A stretch of DNA of 64,000 nucleotides from Ruegeria_C sp041537925 (lineage in GTDB: Bacteria; Pseudomonadota; Alphaproteobacteria; Rhodobacterales; Rhodobacteraceae). Location of the stretch: contig NZ_JBGOSH010000004.1 of NCBI RefSeq assembly GCF_041537925.1, forward strand, positions 434,001 to 498,000, read 5' to 3'. Made by a program: the position numbers and the translations under genes. Below the pieces are notes generated by a model. The model did no database searches and had not been told where the DNA came from. It worked only from the letters and a program-made list of their open reading frames with translations. Shown piece after piece: positions 1 to 7,918 of the stretch (within the stretch, counting starts at the first letter, position 1; every line of letters begins with the position of its first letter).

Positions 1-1
1 G

Positions 2-253
2 GCTCTGCAATTTCTGCTCGAATCGCCAGTACTGAATGCAGACGAAGCTCTTGCGATCGGGCTGGTGGATGTGGTGGGTGAGCGGCTGGCGGCAGAGCGC
101 GGTGCGCAGATCGCCGGTATCGTGACCGAACGTGACAGCGGCCTGATGCGCGACCTCAAGGCCAGCCTGCGGGCGGCCTCTCCACCCCCCGCAGATCAGT
201 CGTTTCTAGATGCGTTTCAGCGCTCGGTGATCGAACGCCTGATCCCGGAATAA
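2..253 (+). CDS. Enoyl-CoA hydratase/isomerase family protein, C-terminal fragment
   Basis: Only the last 83 codons are present; the gene enters from the left edge, open in frame from base 2. The first visible residues read LLESPVLNADEALAIGLVD, the pattern seen after the active-site region of crotonase-fold enzymes, where a helix is followed by an A..IGLV(D/N) motif. The remainder is the helical C-terminal trimerisation part ending in RLIPE. Crotonases hydrate or isomerise acyl-CoA thioesters, but the catalytic residues lie outside the window, so the reaction cannot be assigned. The gene converges on the M20 peptidase. No clear hairpin terminator is visible in the roughly 100 bases between them. 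Confidence 0.75.
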   Translation, partial: ALQFLLESPVLNADEALAIGLVDVVGERLAAERGAQIAGIVTERDSGLMRDLKASLRAASPPPADQSFLDAFQRSVIERLIPE

Positions 254-361
254 TCGCGATCTTGACGTCTCGATTTTACTTTGAACCGCTTGTGCGCGGC
301 CTCTCCCTTCGATCGAGCGCAAAAAATGATGCTGAGTATCACAGTGAAATGTTGAAACGCT

Positions 362-1738
362 TTAGGTCAGCGCATCCAGCACCCGTGCCCAGGACCGGAT
401 GCCCTTGTGAAAGCTCTTGAGGTCGTATTTCTCGTTCGGTGAATGGATCGCGTCATCCTCGTTGGCATAGCCGATCAGCATCGCATCCATCCCAAGGATG
501 TCCTTGAAGAACCCCACAACGGGGATCGAGCCGCCCATGCCGGTGAACACCGCCTCGCGATCCCATTCATCGGAAAGCGCCCCGCGCGCGGCCTCGAATT
601 CCGGGCGAGAGATATTCATGACCGAGGCGCGCGAGCCTTCCAGATCATTGTCCCAGACCACCTTGGCGTCGGGCGACAGCTGATCCTCCACATGTTTGCG
701 TATGTTGCGGCGTAGCGCATCCGGATCCATGTCGCCCACCAATCGGCAGGTCAGCTTGCAATGCGCCTCGGAAGGGATGACCGTCTTGGACCCGGCGCCG
801 TTATAGCCGCCCCAGATGCCGTTGATTTCAAGCGTCGGACGCGCCCATTGCTGTTCCAGCGTCGAATAGCCCTTTTCGCCATGCGGCTGGCTGTAGCCCA
901 CCGAATTCAGGTAGTCAGCCTCGTCAAATCCGCAATTCTGCCATTGGCGCAGCTGATCGGCGGGCACCTCATGCACGCCCTCATAGAACCCCTCGACGGC
1001 GACCCGCCCGGTTTCAGCGTCGTGGAACGAGGCGATGATGCGAGAGATTTCGCGCAGAGGGTTCAGGCCGGGGCCGCCATAATGGCCCGAATGTAGGTCA
1101 ATGCGGGGGCCGATGATGGTAAACTCGTCCTTCAGCATACCACGCAGCTGCGCCGCGATCGAGGGTACCCCGCGCGACACCATCGAGGTGTCGCAGACCA
1201 GCGCCAGATCGGCCGTCAGCTCGTCCTTGTGGGCCTCGAGGAACGGCACCAGCGAGGGCGAGCCGCTTTCCTCTTCCCCTTCAAAAAAGAAGGTGATGCG
1301 GCAGGGCAGGTCGCCATGCACGGCCCTCCAGGCCCGGCAGGCCTCGACAAAGGTCATCAACTGGCCCTTGTCATCCGAGGATCCGCGACCGCGAATGATG
1401 GTGCCATTCTCGGTCTCGTGCAGGTCTGGATCGAACGGCGCGCGCTGCCACAGCTCAAGCGGGTCGACCGGCTGCACGTCGTAATGGCCGTAAAACAGCA
1501 GATGCGGGCCGGTCTCGCCGACATGGCCCACCACCATCGGATGGCCCGGCGTGGCACGTTTTTCGGCCTGAATGCCGTTGCTCTGCAGATCGCGCACCAG
1601 CCAGTCCGCCGCCTGATCGCAGTTTGCGGCATAGGCCGGATCTGTTGAGATAGACGGGATGTGCAGCAACTCCATCAGGCGGTCTGTGGCCGCAGGCAGG
1701 TCGCTGTCGATTCGTGCCAGCACATCAGCAAGAGACAT
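362..1738 (-). CDS. M20 family dipeptidase / carboxypeptidase-like metallohydrolase
   Basis: Cytoplasmic zinc exopeptidase of the M20 family, 458 residues. The metal-binding signatures are present: YGHYDVQP near residue 85 (His and the following Asp), GSSDDKG near 122 (bridging Asp) and FEGEEESGS near 155 (general-base Glu and metal Glu). A dimerisation domain is inserted in the middle and the C-terminal half contains GMGGSIPVV. The length and the HYDVQP form match the M20 dipeptidase subgroup that hydrolyses dipeptides or acylated amino acids; the substrate is not readable. An upstream in-frame start at 1825 exists, but ATG 1738 is preceded by CGGAG at correct spacing and starts with the usual N-terminal helix, so it is preferred. 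It is divergent from hemA. Confidence 0.9.
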   Translation of the reverse strand: MSLADVLARIDSDLPAATDRLMELLHIPSISTDPAYAANCDQAADWLVRDLQSNGIQAEKRATPGHPMVVGHVGETGPHLLFYGHYDVQPVDPLELWQRAPFDPDLHETENGTIIRGRGSSDDKGQLMTFVEACRAWRAVHGDLPCRITFFFEGEEESGSPSLVPFLEAHKDELTADLALVCDTSMVSRGVPSIAAQLRGMLKDEFTIIGPRIDLHSGHYGGPGLNPLREISRIIASFHDAETGRVAVEGFYEGVHEVPADQLRQWQNCGFDEADYLNSVGYSQPHGEKGYSTLEQQWARPTLEINGIWGGYNGAGSKTVIPSEAHCKLTCRLVGDMDPDALRRNIRKHVEDQLSPDAKVVWDNDLEGSRASVMNISRPEFEAARGALSDEWDREAVFTGMGGSIPVVGFFKDILGMDAMLIGYANEDDAIHSPNEKYDLKSFHKGIRSWARVLDALT

Positions 1739-1811
1739 TCGTGAACTCCGAAAGATTTTGTGATTTTCTGCGTTGGACCGTATCATGGTGGAGAGGGCTG
1801 TCCAGCTAGAC

Positions 1812-1825
1812 TTGATTGAAGTCAA
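1812..1825. promoter_or_regulatory. Fnr/FnrL-type box upstream of hemA
   Basis: TTGAT-TGAA-GTCAA matches the FNR/FnrL consensus TTGAT-N4-ATCAA at 9 of 10 positions. It sits about 130 bases before the hemA ATG, in the divergent hemA/M20 intergenic region. FnrL control of hemA under low oxygen is established in Rhodobacter; that it works here is inference. Confidence 0.55.
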
Positions 1826-1952
1826 AGATGCGACATGACGCCCCTGTCTAATCTATTGATTGAACGGGGTATGGGTTGTATCCACCTCTAACGCAAAAGC
1901 GGTCGCCGGACCGTCGCTTCGATCCAGGTCGGGGCGGAAGCCAAGGAGAAGC

Positions 1953-3179
1953 ATGTTGGACTATACCGCACAGCTTGATACCGCCATTGCGCGTCTGCAT
2001 GAAGAAGGCCGGTACCGGACGTTCATCGACATTGAGCGCCGCAACGGTCATTTCCCACACGCGGTCTGGACTCGTCCCGATGGCACCCAGCAGAACATCA
2101 CGGTCTGGTGTGGCAACGACTACCTTGGCATGGGCCAGAACCCGGTTGTCCTGAACGCGATGCACGAGGCGGTCGACGCCGCAGGTGCGGGCTCGGGCGG
2201 CACTCGCAACATCTCGGGCACCACGGTCTATCACAAGCAACTTGAGGCTGAACTGGCCGATCTGCATGGTAAAGAATCGGCGCTACTGTTTACTTCGGCC
2301 TATATCGCCAATGACGCGACGCTCAGCACACTGCCCAAGCTGTTTCCCGGTCTCATCATCTATTCCGACGCACTGAACCATGCTTCAATGATCGAAGGCG
2401 TGCGCCGCAATGGCGGGGCCAAGCGCATCTTCCGTCACAATGACGTGGCGCATCTGCGTGAGCTGCTCGAGGCGGATGACCCGAACGCGCCCAAACTGAT
2501 CGCTTTTGAATCGGTCTATTCGATGGATGGCGATTTCGGCCCGATCGAAGCGCTTTGCGACCTGGCCGATGAGTTTGGCGCGCTGACATATATCGACGAG
2601 GTCCACGCGGTGGGCATGTACGGCCCACGCGGCGGTGGCGTGACCGAGCGTGACCGTCTGGCGCACCGGATCGACATCATCAACGGTACGCTAGCCAAGG
2701 CCTATGGCGTGATGGGCGGCTATATTGCGGCATCGGACAAAATGTGTGACGCCATCCGGTCTTACGCGCCGGGCTTCATCTTCACTACATCGCTGCCACC
2801 GGCGGTTGCGGCAGGGGCTGCGGCCTCGGTTGCATTCCTCAAGCGCGCGCCGGAACTGCGCGAACAGCATCAGACCCAAGCCAAAATCCTCAAACTGCGC
2901 CTGAAAGGGTTGGGACTGCCGCTTATTGATCACGGATCGCATATTGTTCCGGTCATGGTCGGAAATCCGGTTCACACCAAGAAGTTGAGCGATATGCTGC
3001 TGGAAGAACACGGCATCTATGTTCAGCCGATCAATTTCCCGACGGTCCCACGTGGAACCGAACGGCTGCGCTTTACCCCATCCCCCGTTCATGGTCCCGA
3101 CGAAATGAACGCATTGGTGCACGCGATGGACCAATTATGGTCACATTGTGCGCTAAATCGCGCCGAACTTGCCGGATAA
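1953..3179 (+). CDS. hemA: 5-aminolevulinate synthase
   Basis: PLP-dependent condensation of glycine and succinyl-CoA to 5-aminolevulinate, the first step of haem and tetrapyrrole synthesis by the Shemin (C4) pathway typical of Alphaproteobacteria. The protein is 408 residues, the usual length. Visible hallmarks are the N-terminal FIDIERRNGHFP, WCGNDYLGMG, SGGTRNISG, IDEVHAVGMYG (PLP-contacting Asp/His) and GTLAKAYGVMGGY carrying the Schiff-base lysine near residue 249. The start is ATG 1953, preceded by AAGGAG at 5-6 bases; the in-frame extension to 1860 has no homology-like sequence. An Fnr-type box lies upstream, suggesting oxygen-responsive expression. No second hemA copy is seen in the window, although many Rhodobacterales carry hemA and hemT. 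Confidence 0.97.
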   Translation: MLDYTAQLDTAIARLHEEGRYRTFIDIERRNGHFPHAVWTRPDGTQQNITVWCGNDYLGMGQNPVVLNAMHEAVDAAGAGSGGTRNISGTTVYHKQLEAELADLHGKESALLFTSAYIANDATLSTLPKLFPGLIIYSDALNHASMIEGVRRNGGAKRIFRHNDVAHLRELLEADDPNAPKLIAFESVYSMDGDFGPIEALCDLADEFGALTYIDEVHAVGMYGPRGGGVTERDRLAHRIDIINGTLAKAYGVMGGYIAASDKMCDAIRSYAPGFIFTTSLPPAVAAGAAASVAFLKRAPELREQHQTQAKILKLRLKGLGLPLIDHGSHIVPVMVGNPVHTKKLSDMLLEEHGIYVQPINFPTVPRGTERLRFTPSPVHGPDEMNALVHAMDQLWSHCALNRAELAG

Positions 3180-3244
3180 GCTCTTCGTTGAGTATGCAAA
3201 TCCCATAGCTGCGTGTTACAGTTGAGTTAACAATAAGCGTGAAC

Positions 3245-3264
3245 GAATCGCATTGGGGCGATTC
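3245..3264. repeat. Inverted repeat between hemA and the RodZ-like gene
   Basis: GAATCGC and GCGATTC form a perfect 7-bp inverted repeat with a 6-base spacer, about 45 bases before the RodZ-like start. No T-run follows, so an operator is as likely as a terminator. Confidence 0.3.
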
Positions 3265-3308
3265 CATGCACTGCTTACACTCGCGGCAGGCAAAACGGGG
3301 CGGCAGGA

Positions 3309-4529
3309 ATGATTGGGCGTAGATCCCAACGTATAGAATCCGAGGAGTCGGACGTCGTGAGACCCAAAGGGTTTGACGACTTTGAGTTGCGTCTGGGTGA
3401 TACCATGCGCGGCGAACGCGCCACGATGGGCAAATCGCTGCTGGATGTGCAACGCGAGTTGCGGATCAAGGCCAACTATATCGCCGCCATCGAAAACTCC
3501 GATCCCTCTGCCTTTGACACGCCCGGCTTCATCGCCGGGTATGTGCGTTCTTATGCGCGTTATCTCGGCATGGACCCGGATGAGACCTTCGCCTCGTTCT
3601 GCGCGGAAAGTGGGTTCGAGGTCGCGCATGGCATGTCGGCGCAGGCCTCGGTCATCAGAAAATCCGGCTCCGAGGTCATTGCCAAGGGGTCAACTGGGCA
3701 TGACCCGTTCATGTCGCCCAACACGCCATTCATACCCGGCGGCGATTCTGTCTTTTCACATATAGAACCGCGTGCCATCGGTTCGCTGATCGTGCTGGTC
3801 GCGCTGATCTCGGGCATCGGATATGGCGGCTGGACCGTGCTCAAGCAGGTGCAGCAGGTGCAACTGGCACCGGTGGAACAGGCGCCGGTGGTGCTGGCCG
3901 ATCTCGACCCGCTCGAAGGAGCGCTGGCCACCGATGAGCCGAGTGTCGAAGATGGTGCGCCAACAGCGGATGCACTGGACCGGCTCTATCGCCCGCAGGC
4001 GTTGGATGTGCCAGTTTTGGTCTCGCGCGATGCGCCGATCTCGACCCTCGATCCGCGTAATGTCGGCAGTTTCCGTCCGCCAGAATTGCCCGAAGTGCAG
4101 ATTGCCGACTATCAGCGCAAGGAAGAATTGATCGGGCCGCAGATCCCGTCGGTCCCGCAAGTGGTCGAAGACGCAGCGCCCAGCCTGAAGATGATCGCGG
4201 TCCGCCCCTCCTGGGTGCGAGTGACGGCGGCGGATGGTACCCATATCTACGAAAAGATCATGGAGCCGGGCGAGATCTATGAAGTTCCGCTGACCGAAGA
4301 GCCGCCGAAACTGCGCGCGGGCGAATCCGGTGCGGTCTATTTCGTGGTGAACGGCGCACATTATGGTCCGGTCGGTGACAAGGGCGTCGTAACCAAGAAT
4401 GTGCCACTGTCCATCGACGCGGTGAACGAGCGCTACCAGGTTGCCGATATCAAGCAGGATGGCGATCTGGCCCGCGTCGTGGCCGAGGCGCAGACATTGC
4501 CGGACGATACGGCGCAGCCCGCGCAGTGA
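3309..4529 (+). CDS. RodZ-like helix-turn-helix membrane protein (DUF4115 C-terminus)
   Basis: A 406-residue bitopic membrane protein with RodZ architecture. The N-terminal helix-turn-helix (about residues 20-95) contains the phrases SLLDVQRELRIKANYIAAIE and FDTPGFIAGYVRSYARYLG typical of HTH_25. A single transmembrane helix lies around 157-178 (GSLIVLVALISGIGYGGW). A Pro-rich periplasmic linker follows, then a beta-rich domain (about 295-365, PSWVRVTAADGTHIYEKIM) of the DUF4115 type. RodZ links MreB to the elongation machinery; many alphaproteobacterial copies sit next to ispG as here, and their exact role is less certain. It lies directly upstream of ispG on the same strand with a gap of about 70 bases. 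Confidence 0.85.
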   Translation: MIGRRSQRIESEESDVVRPKGFDDFELRLGDTMRGERATMGKSLLDVQRELRIKANYIAAIENSDPSAFDTPGFIAGYVRSYARYLGMDPDETFASFCAESGFEVAHGMSAQASVIRKSGSEVIAKGSTGHDPFMSPNTPFIPGGDSVFSHIEPRAIGSLIVLVALISGIGYGGWTVLKQVQQVQLAPVEQAPVVLADLDPLEGALATDEPSVEDGAPTADALDRLYRPQALDVPVLVSRDAPISTLDPRNVGSFRPPELPEVQIADYQRKEELIGPQIPSVPQVVEDAAPSLKMIAVRPSWVRVTAADGTHIYEKIMEPGEIYEVPLTEEPPKLRAGESGAVYFVVNGAHYGPVGDKGVVTKNVPLSIDAVNERYQVADIKQDGDLARVVAEAQTLPDDTAQPAQ

Positions 4530-4601
4530 TCTGACCGTTGCGGGCCGCCGCGCATCGCCCTATGTATTTGCAAAGACACAGAGCCGCAGACAGGGACCCC
4601 C

Positions 4602-5735
4602 ATGTCGCTCAATCACGTGCGCCCGTGGCGCAATATATACCGCCGTAAATCCCGTCAGATCATGGTGGGCAATGTGCCTGTGGGCGGTGATGCGCCGATC
4701 TCGGTGCAGACCATGACCAACACACTGACCACGGATGTGGCGGCGACGGTGGCGCAGGTAAACGCCGCGGCAGAGGCGGGAGCGGATCTGGTGCGTATCT
4801 CGGTGCCCGATGCGGCTTCGTCGAAAGCGCTGAAAGAGATCGTCAAAGAGGTGACGGTCCCGATCGTCGCCGACATCCATTTCCACTACAAGCGCGGCAT
4901 CGAAGCGGCCGAGGCGGGCGCGGCCTGCCTACGGATCAACCCGGGCAATATCGGCGACGAGGCGCGCGTCAAAGAGGTCATCAGGGCCGCGCGCGACCAC
5001 AATTGCTCGATCCGGATCGGGGTGAATGCGGGCAGTCTGGAACGACACCTGCTGGAAAAATATGGCGAACCATGCCCCGAGGCGATGGTCGAATCCGGGC
5101 TGGAACATATCCGCATCCTGGAAGACAACGATTTCCACAATTTCAAGATCAGCGTGAAAGCCAGCGACGTGTTCCTGTCTGCCGCTGCCTATCAAGGCAT
5201 TGCCGAGGCCACCGACGCGCCGATCCATCTGGGCATCACCGAGGCGGGCGGGCTGGTAAGCGGTACCATCAAATCGGCCATCGGTCTGGGCAACCTGCTG
5301 TGGATGGGGATCGGAGACACGATCCGCGTCAGCCTCTCCGCCGATCCGGTAGAAGAGGTCAAGGTCGGTTTCGAGATCCTGAAATCGCTGGGCCTGCGCC
5401 ATCGCGGCGTGAACATCATTTCCTGCCCCTCCTGTGCACGGCAGGGGTTTGATGTGATCAGGACCGTCGAGGCGCTGGAGAAGCGGCTGGAACATATCAA
5501 GACGCCCATGAGCCTCAGCATCATCGGCTGCGTCGTGAACGGACCGGGTGAGGCTCTGATGACCGATGTGGGCTTTACCGGTGGCGGAGCGGGGTCCGGC
5601 ATGGTCTATCTGGCGGGTAAACAGAGCCACAAGCTGTCGAACGACCAGATGATCGAGCATATTGTCGAGCAGGTCGAAGCCAAGGCAGCACAGCTTGACG
5701 CGGAAAAGGCGGCCGCGGATCAGGCCGCCGAATAA
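4602..5735 (+). CDS. ispG: 4-hydroxy-3-methylbut-2-en-1-yl diphosphate synthase (GcpE)
   Basis: Fe-S enzyme of the MEP isoprenoid pathway converting MEcPP to HMBPP, 377 residues. The N-terminal TIM barrel begins after RRKSRQIMVGNVPVGGDAPISVQTMTN (SVQTMTN signature). The C-terminal reductase-like domain carries the three cluster ligands: ISCPSCARQG (Cys275, Cys278) and IIGCVVNGPGEA (Cys310), the conserved NGPGEA motif following. The start ATG 4602 gives the standard N-terminus. The C-terminal tail (about residues 355-377) is Ala/Glu/Lys-rich and variable. It follows the rodZ-like gene in the same direction, a common alphaproteobacterial arrangement. Confidence 0.97.
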   Translation: MSLNHVRPWRNIYRRKSRQIMVGNVPVGGDAPISVQTMTNTLTTDVAATVAQVNAAAEAGADLVRISVPDAASSKALKEIVKEVTVPIVADIHFHYKRGIEAAEAGAACLRINPGNIGDEARVKEVIRAARDHNCSIRIGVNAGSLERHLLEKYGEPCPEAMVESGLEHIRILEDNDFHNFKISVKASDVFLSAAAYQGIAEATDAPIHLGITEAGGLVSGTIKSAIGLGNLLWMGIGDTIRVSLSADPVEEVKVGFEILKSLGLRHRGVNIISCPSCARQGFDVIRTVEALEKRLEHIKTPMSLSIIGCVVNGPGEALMTDVGFTGGGAGSGMVYLAGKQSHKLSNDQMIEHIVEQVEAKAAQLDAEKAAADQAAE

Positions 5736-5757
5736 TCTGCTTCATGCATGAGGCGTG

Positions 5758-5780
5758 AGCGGCAACAGGTTGTTGCTGCT
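5758..5780. terminator. Hairpin between convergent ispG and DsbA-like gene
   Basis: AGCGGCAACA and TGTTGCTGCT form a 10-bp stem (one G-T pair) with a 3-base loop. It lies in the 50-base gap between two convergent stop codons. There is only a weak T-run, so it is a probable rather than classic terminator. Confidence 0.45.
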
Positions 5781-5785
5781 ACATA

Positions 5786-6544
5786 TTAGCCTTGTTCAGC
5801 GCGCACGCCTTCGGCGATCTGCTGCATCTGATCCGCGGTCAGGTATCCGCGCAGCATTTCGGTGCCCAGCACGAAGGAGGGTGTGCCCGAGATCTGCAGT
5901 TTCTGCGCCAACTCGCGCGTCTTGCTGATCTCGTCGCTTACTGCCTCGCTGTCCATTGCCGCGAGGATCGCATCGCTGTCCAGTCCCAGGCCGTCCGACA
6001 GACGGCGCAAGGTAACCTCGGAGACATCGCCGCCGAATTCCAGCAGCGCGTCATGGACCTGCTTGTAGGCATCGTCACCCGCCACCTGCTTGGTCGCCAC
6101 CGCAAAGCGCGAGGACAGAACCGAGGCCTCGCCCAGGATCGGCAATTCCTTGATTACCAGACGGATATTTCCGTCTTCGGCCAGCAGGTTGGCCACTTCG
6201 GGCACGGCGCGTCGGCAATAGCCGCAGCGGTAATCCATGAACTCCACCAACGTGATGTCGCCCTCGGGGTTGCCGCCGACCCAGCTGTAGCCGTCATTGA
6301 ACAGCGCATCGGCATTGGCCTGCACAAGTTCCTGATCCGCAAGGGCCGTGGCTTGCTGTTGCTGCTGCTCCAGAACCTCGATCGCCTCGACGATGATTTC
6401 GGGATTTTCCAGTAGATAGGCGCGCACCTGATCACCGAAGGCGGCGCGGTCCGCGTCGCTCATATTGGACAGATCCAGCGCATGCGCCGGGGCGGTGAGC
6501 AGGGCCAGCGAGGTCAGGACCGGAGCGGCAAAGCGGAGCATCAT
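5786..6544 (-). CDS. DsbA/DsbG-like periplasmic thioredoxin-fold disulfide oxidoreductase
   Basis: 252 residues with a Sec signal peptide (MMLRFAAPVLTSLALLTAPAHA). A Gln-rich helical segment (about 58-75) precedes a thioredoxin fold starting with TLVEFMDYRCGYC. The redox motif is CGYC (Cys107, Cys110), followed by a long helical insertion and the cis-proline loop SGTPSFVLG. This arrangement matches the DsbA-family thioredoxin-domain proteins (BdbD/Com1-like) that oxidise or isomerise disulfides in the periplasm. The start overlaps the stop of the upstream M48 protease gene as ATGA, implying translational coupling and a joint envelope protein quality-control role. Donor or acceptor partners are not visible here. 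Confidence 0.88.
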   Translation of the reverse strand: MMLRFAAPVLTSLALLTAPAHALDLSNMSDADRAAFGDQVRAYLLENPEIIVEAIEVLEQQQQQATALADQELVQANADALFNDGYSWVGGNPEGDITLVEFMDYRCGYCRRAVPEVANLLAEDGNIRLVIKELPILGEASVLSSRFAVATKQVAGDDAYKQVHDALLEFGGDVSEVTLRRLSDGLGLDSDAILAAMDSEAVSDEISKTRELAQKLQISGTPSFVLGTEMLRGYLTADQMQQIAEGVRAEQG

Positions 6545-7896
6545 CGTTTCCTTTTTCGTTTTTCAGCACGTTTGGCGGCAAGAAGCACATCTTCGGCCCG
6601 TTGCCAACCGGGCGAACCGGTGGGCAGTTGGCCAACGGCCCTTTGGGCATGCAGGCCCGCATCCTCCATCCGGCCGGACAGGGCATACCGTTCGGCGGTC
6701 ACCAGCGAGGCCATACCATTCTGGCCCAGCTTTGAATAGGCCACCGCCAGATCGCGCATCATCCGCGCATCGCGGAAATCGCGGGTGCGGGCGCGTTCCA
6801 GCACCGGCAGCGCCTCTTTCGGGCGATCCAGCGCCAGCAGCGAGCGGCCGTATCCGGCGAGGATCAGCGGCTCGGTGGGCGCGATCTCGGCGGCGGCGGC
6901 ATAGGTCTGCATCGCTTCCGCGGTGCGTCGGTTCTCCATTAGGATCTGGCCCTTGAGTTCCAGGTAATAGGGATCATCCGGTTTCAGGCTCAGCGCCCGG
7001 TCGATCGCGGCGCGTGCCTGGGTCAGGTTCTGGCTTCGGTGATAGGCGGCGGCCTCGCGCATGGCGCGGATATCGGCATAGGGTTCCGCCTGCGCCCGGC
7101 GCATCGTCCATTTCGGGCTGCGCGTGAAGGCCGACAGCTTGCCCTTGACCCGCGCGAACCAGTAATCGGCGTTGGCGTTCGGCTCGGATAGATCGCCATA
7201 GGCGGTCACAAAGGCCTCGGCCGCCCGCATCCGATCCCGGTTCAGCGGGTGCGAGCGCATATAGGGGTCCTGAAGCGATTCGCTCAGGGTTTCCTGCCCC
7301 ATAAACTTGCGGTGCAGTTGGACCATTCCTCTGGGGCTGATGCCAGACGCGCGCAGGAAACTGACCGCCGAGCGATCGGCGGCCGATTCCTCGGCCCGGG
7401 TATGTTTCAGAAACCCGCGCAGCGATGACGTCCGCGACCCCGCCGCGATCCCCACGCCTGCCTCGGGGCTGCCCGCGACGGCAACTGCCAGACCCAGCAG
7501 CAGACCAAGTGCGACATTGGACTGCGCATTTTGGATGTTGCCCATCCGACGGGCAATATGGCCATTGGCGATATGGGCGGCCTCATGCGCGATCACCGCT
7601 TGCAGCATTTCGGCATTTTCGACCTGCAGGATCAGGCCGTAGTTGATGTAGATCGCGTTATTGTCGAGGACAAAGGCGTTGAATCTGCCATCATCGACCA
7701 GCAGAAGTTTGACCCGCCGGGGGTTCAGTCCCGCCGCCCGCAGGATCGGAAAGGACAGTTCGCGCAGCCCGTTCTCGATATCGGCGTCGCGCAGCAGGCC
7801 CACCGCCGCAGCCGGGATCACGGACATCACGAAGAGCAGGCAGCTCAGCACCAGAGCCGGGATTGACGCCAGCCGGGATACGCGATCAAAAGCCAT
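6541..7896 (-). CDS. Periplasmic M48 metalloprotease with TPR repeats (BepA/YfgC-like)
   Basis: About 451 residues from ATG 7896. An N-terminal signal peptide (ASIPALVLSCLLFVMSVIPAAA) precedes an M48 protease domain with the zinc motif HEAAH in VIAHEAAHIANGH and the downstream metal-ligand region EESAADRSAVSFL. The C-terminal half contains tetratricopeptide repeats (PDDPYYLELKGQILMENRRTAEA; APTEPLILAGYGRSLLALDRPKEA). The architecture is that of BepA, which assembles or degrades outer-membrane beta-barrel proteins. An ATG at 7920 is also possible, but 7896 gives a clean signal peptide and avoids overlapping the divergent aminotransferase start at 7919. It ends in ATGA overlap with the DsbA-like gene. 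Divergent start codons only about 22 bases apart leave almost no room for dedicated promoters. Confidence 0.9.
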   Translation of the reverse strand: MAFDRVSRLASIPALVLSCLLFVMSVIPAAAVGLLRDADIENGLRELSFPILRAAGLNPRRVKLLLVDDGRFNAFVLDNNAIYINYGLILQVENAEMLQAVIAHEAAHIANGHIARRMGNIQNAQSNVALGLLLGLAVAVAGSPEAGVGIAAGSRTSSLRGFLKHTRAEESAADRSAVSFLRASGISPRGMVQLHRKFMGQETLSESLQDPYMRSHPLNRDRMRAAEAFVTAYGDLSEPNANADYWFARVKGKLSAFTRSPKWTMRRAQAEPYADIRAMREAAAYHRSQNLTQARAAIDRALSLKPDDPYYLELKGQILMENRRTAEAMQTYAAAAEIAPTEPLILAGYGRSLLALDRPKEALPVLERARTRDFRDARMMRDLAVAYSKLGQNGMASLVTAERYALSGRMEDAGLHAQRAVGQLPTGSPGWQRAEDVLLAAKRAEKRKRKR

Positions 7897-7918
7897 GGCA
7901 GCAACATGGGAGATGGGC

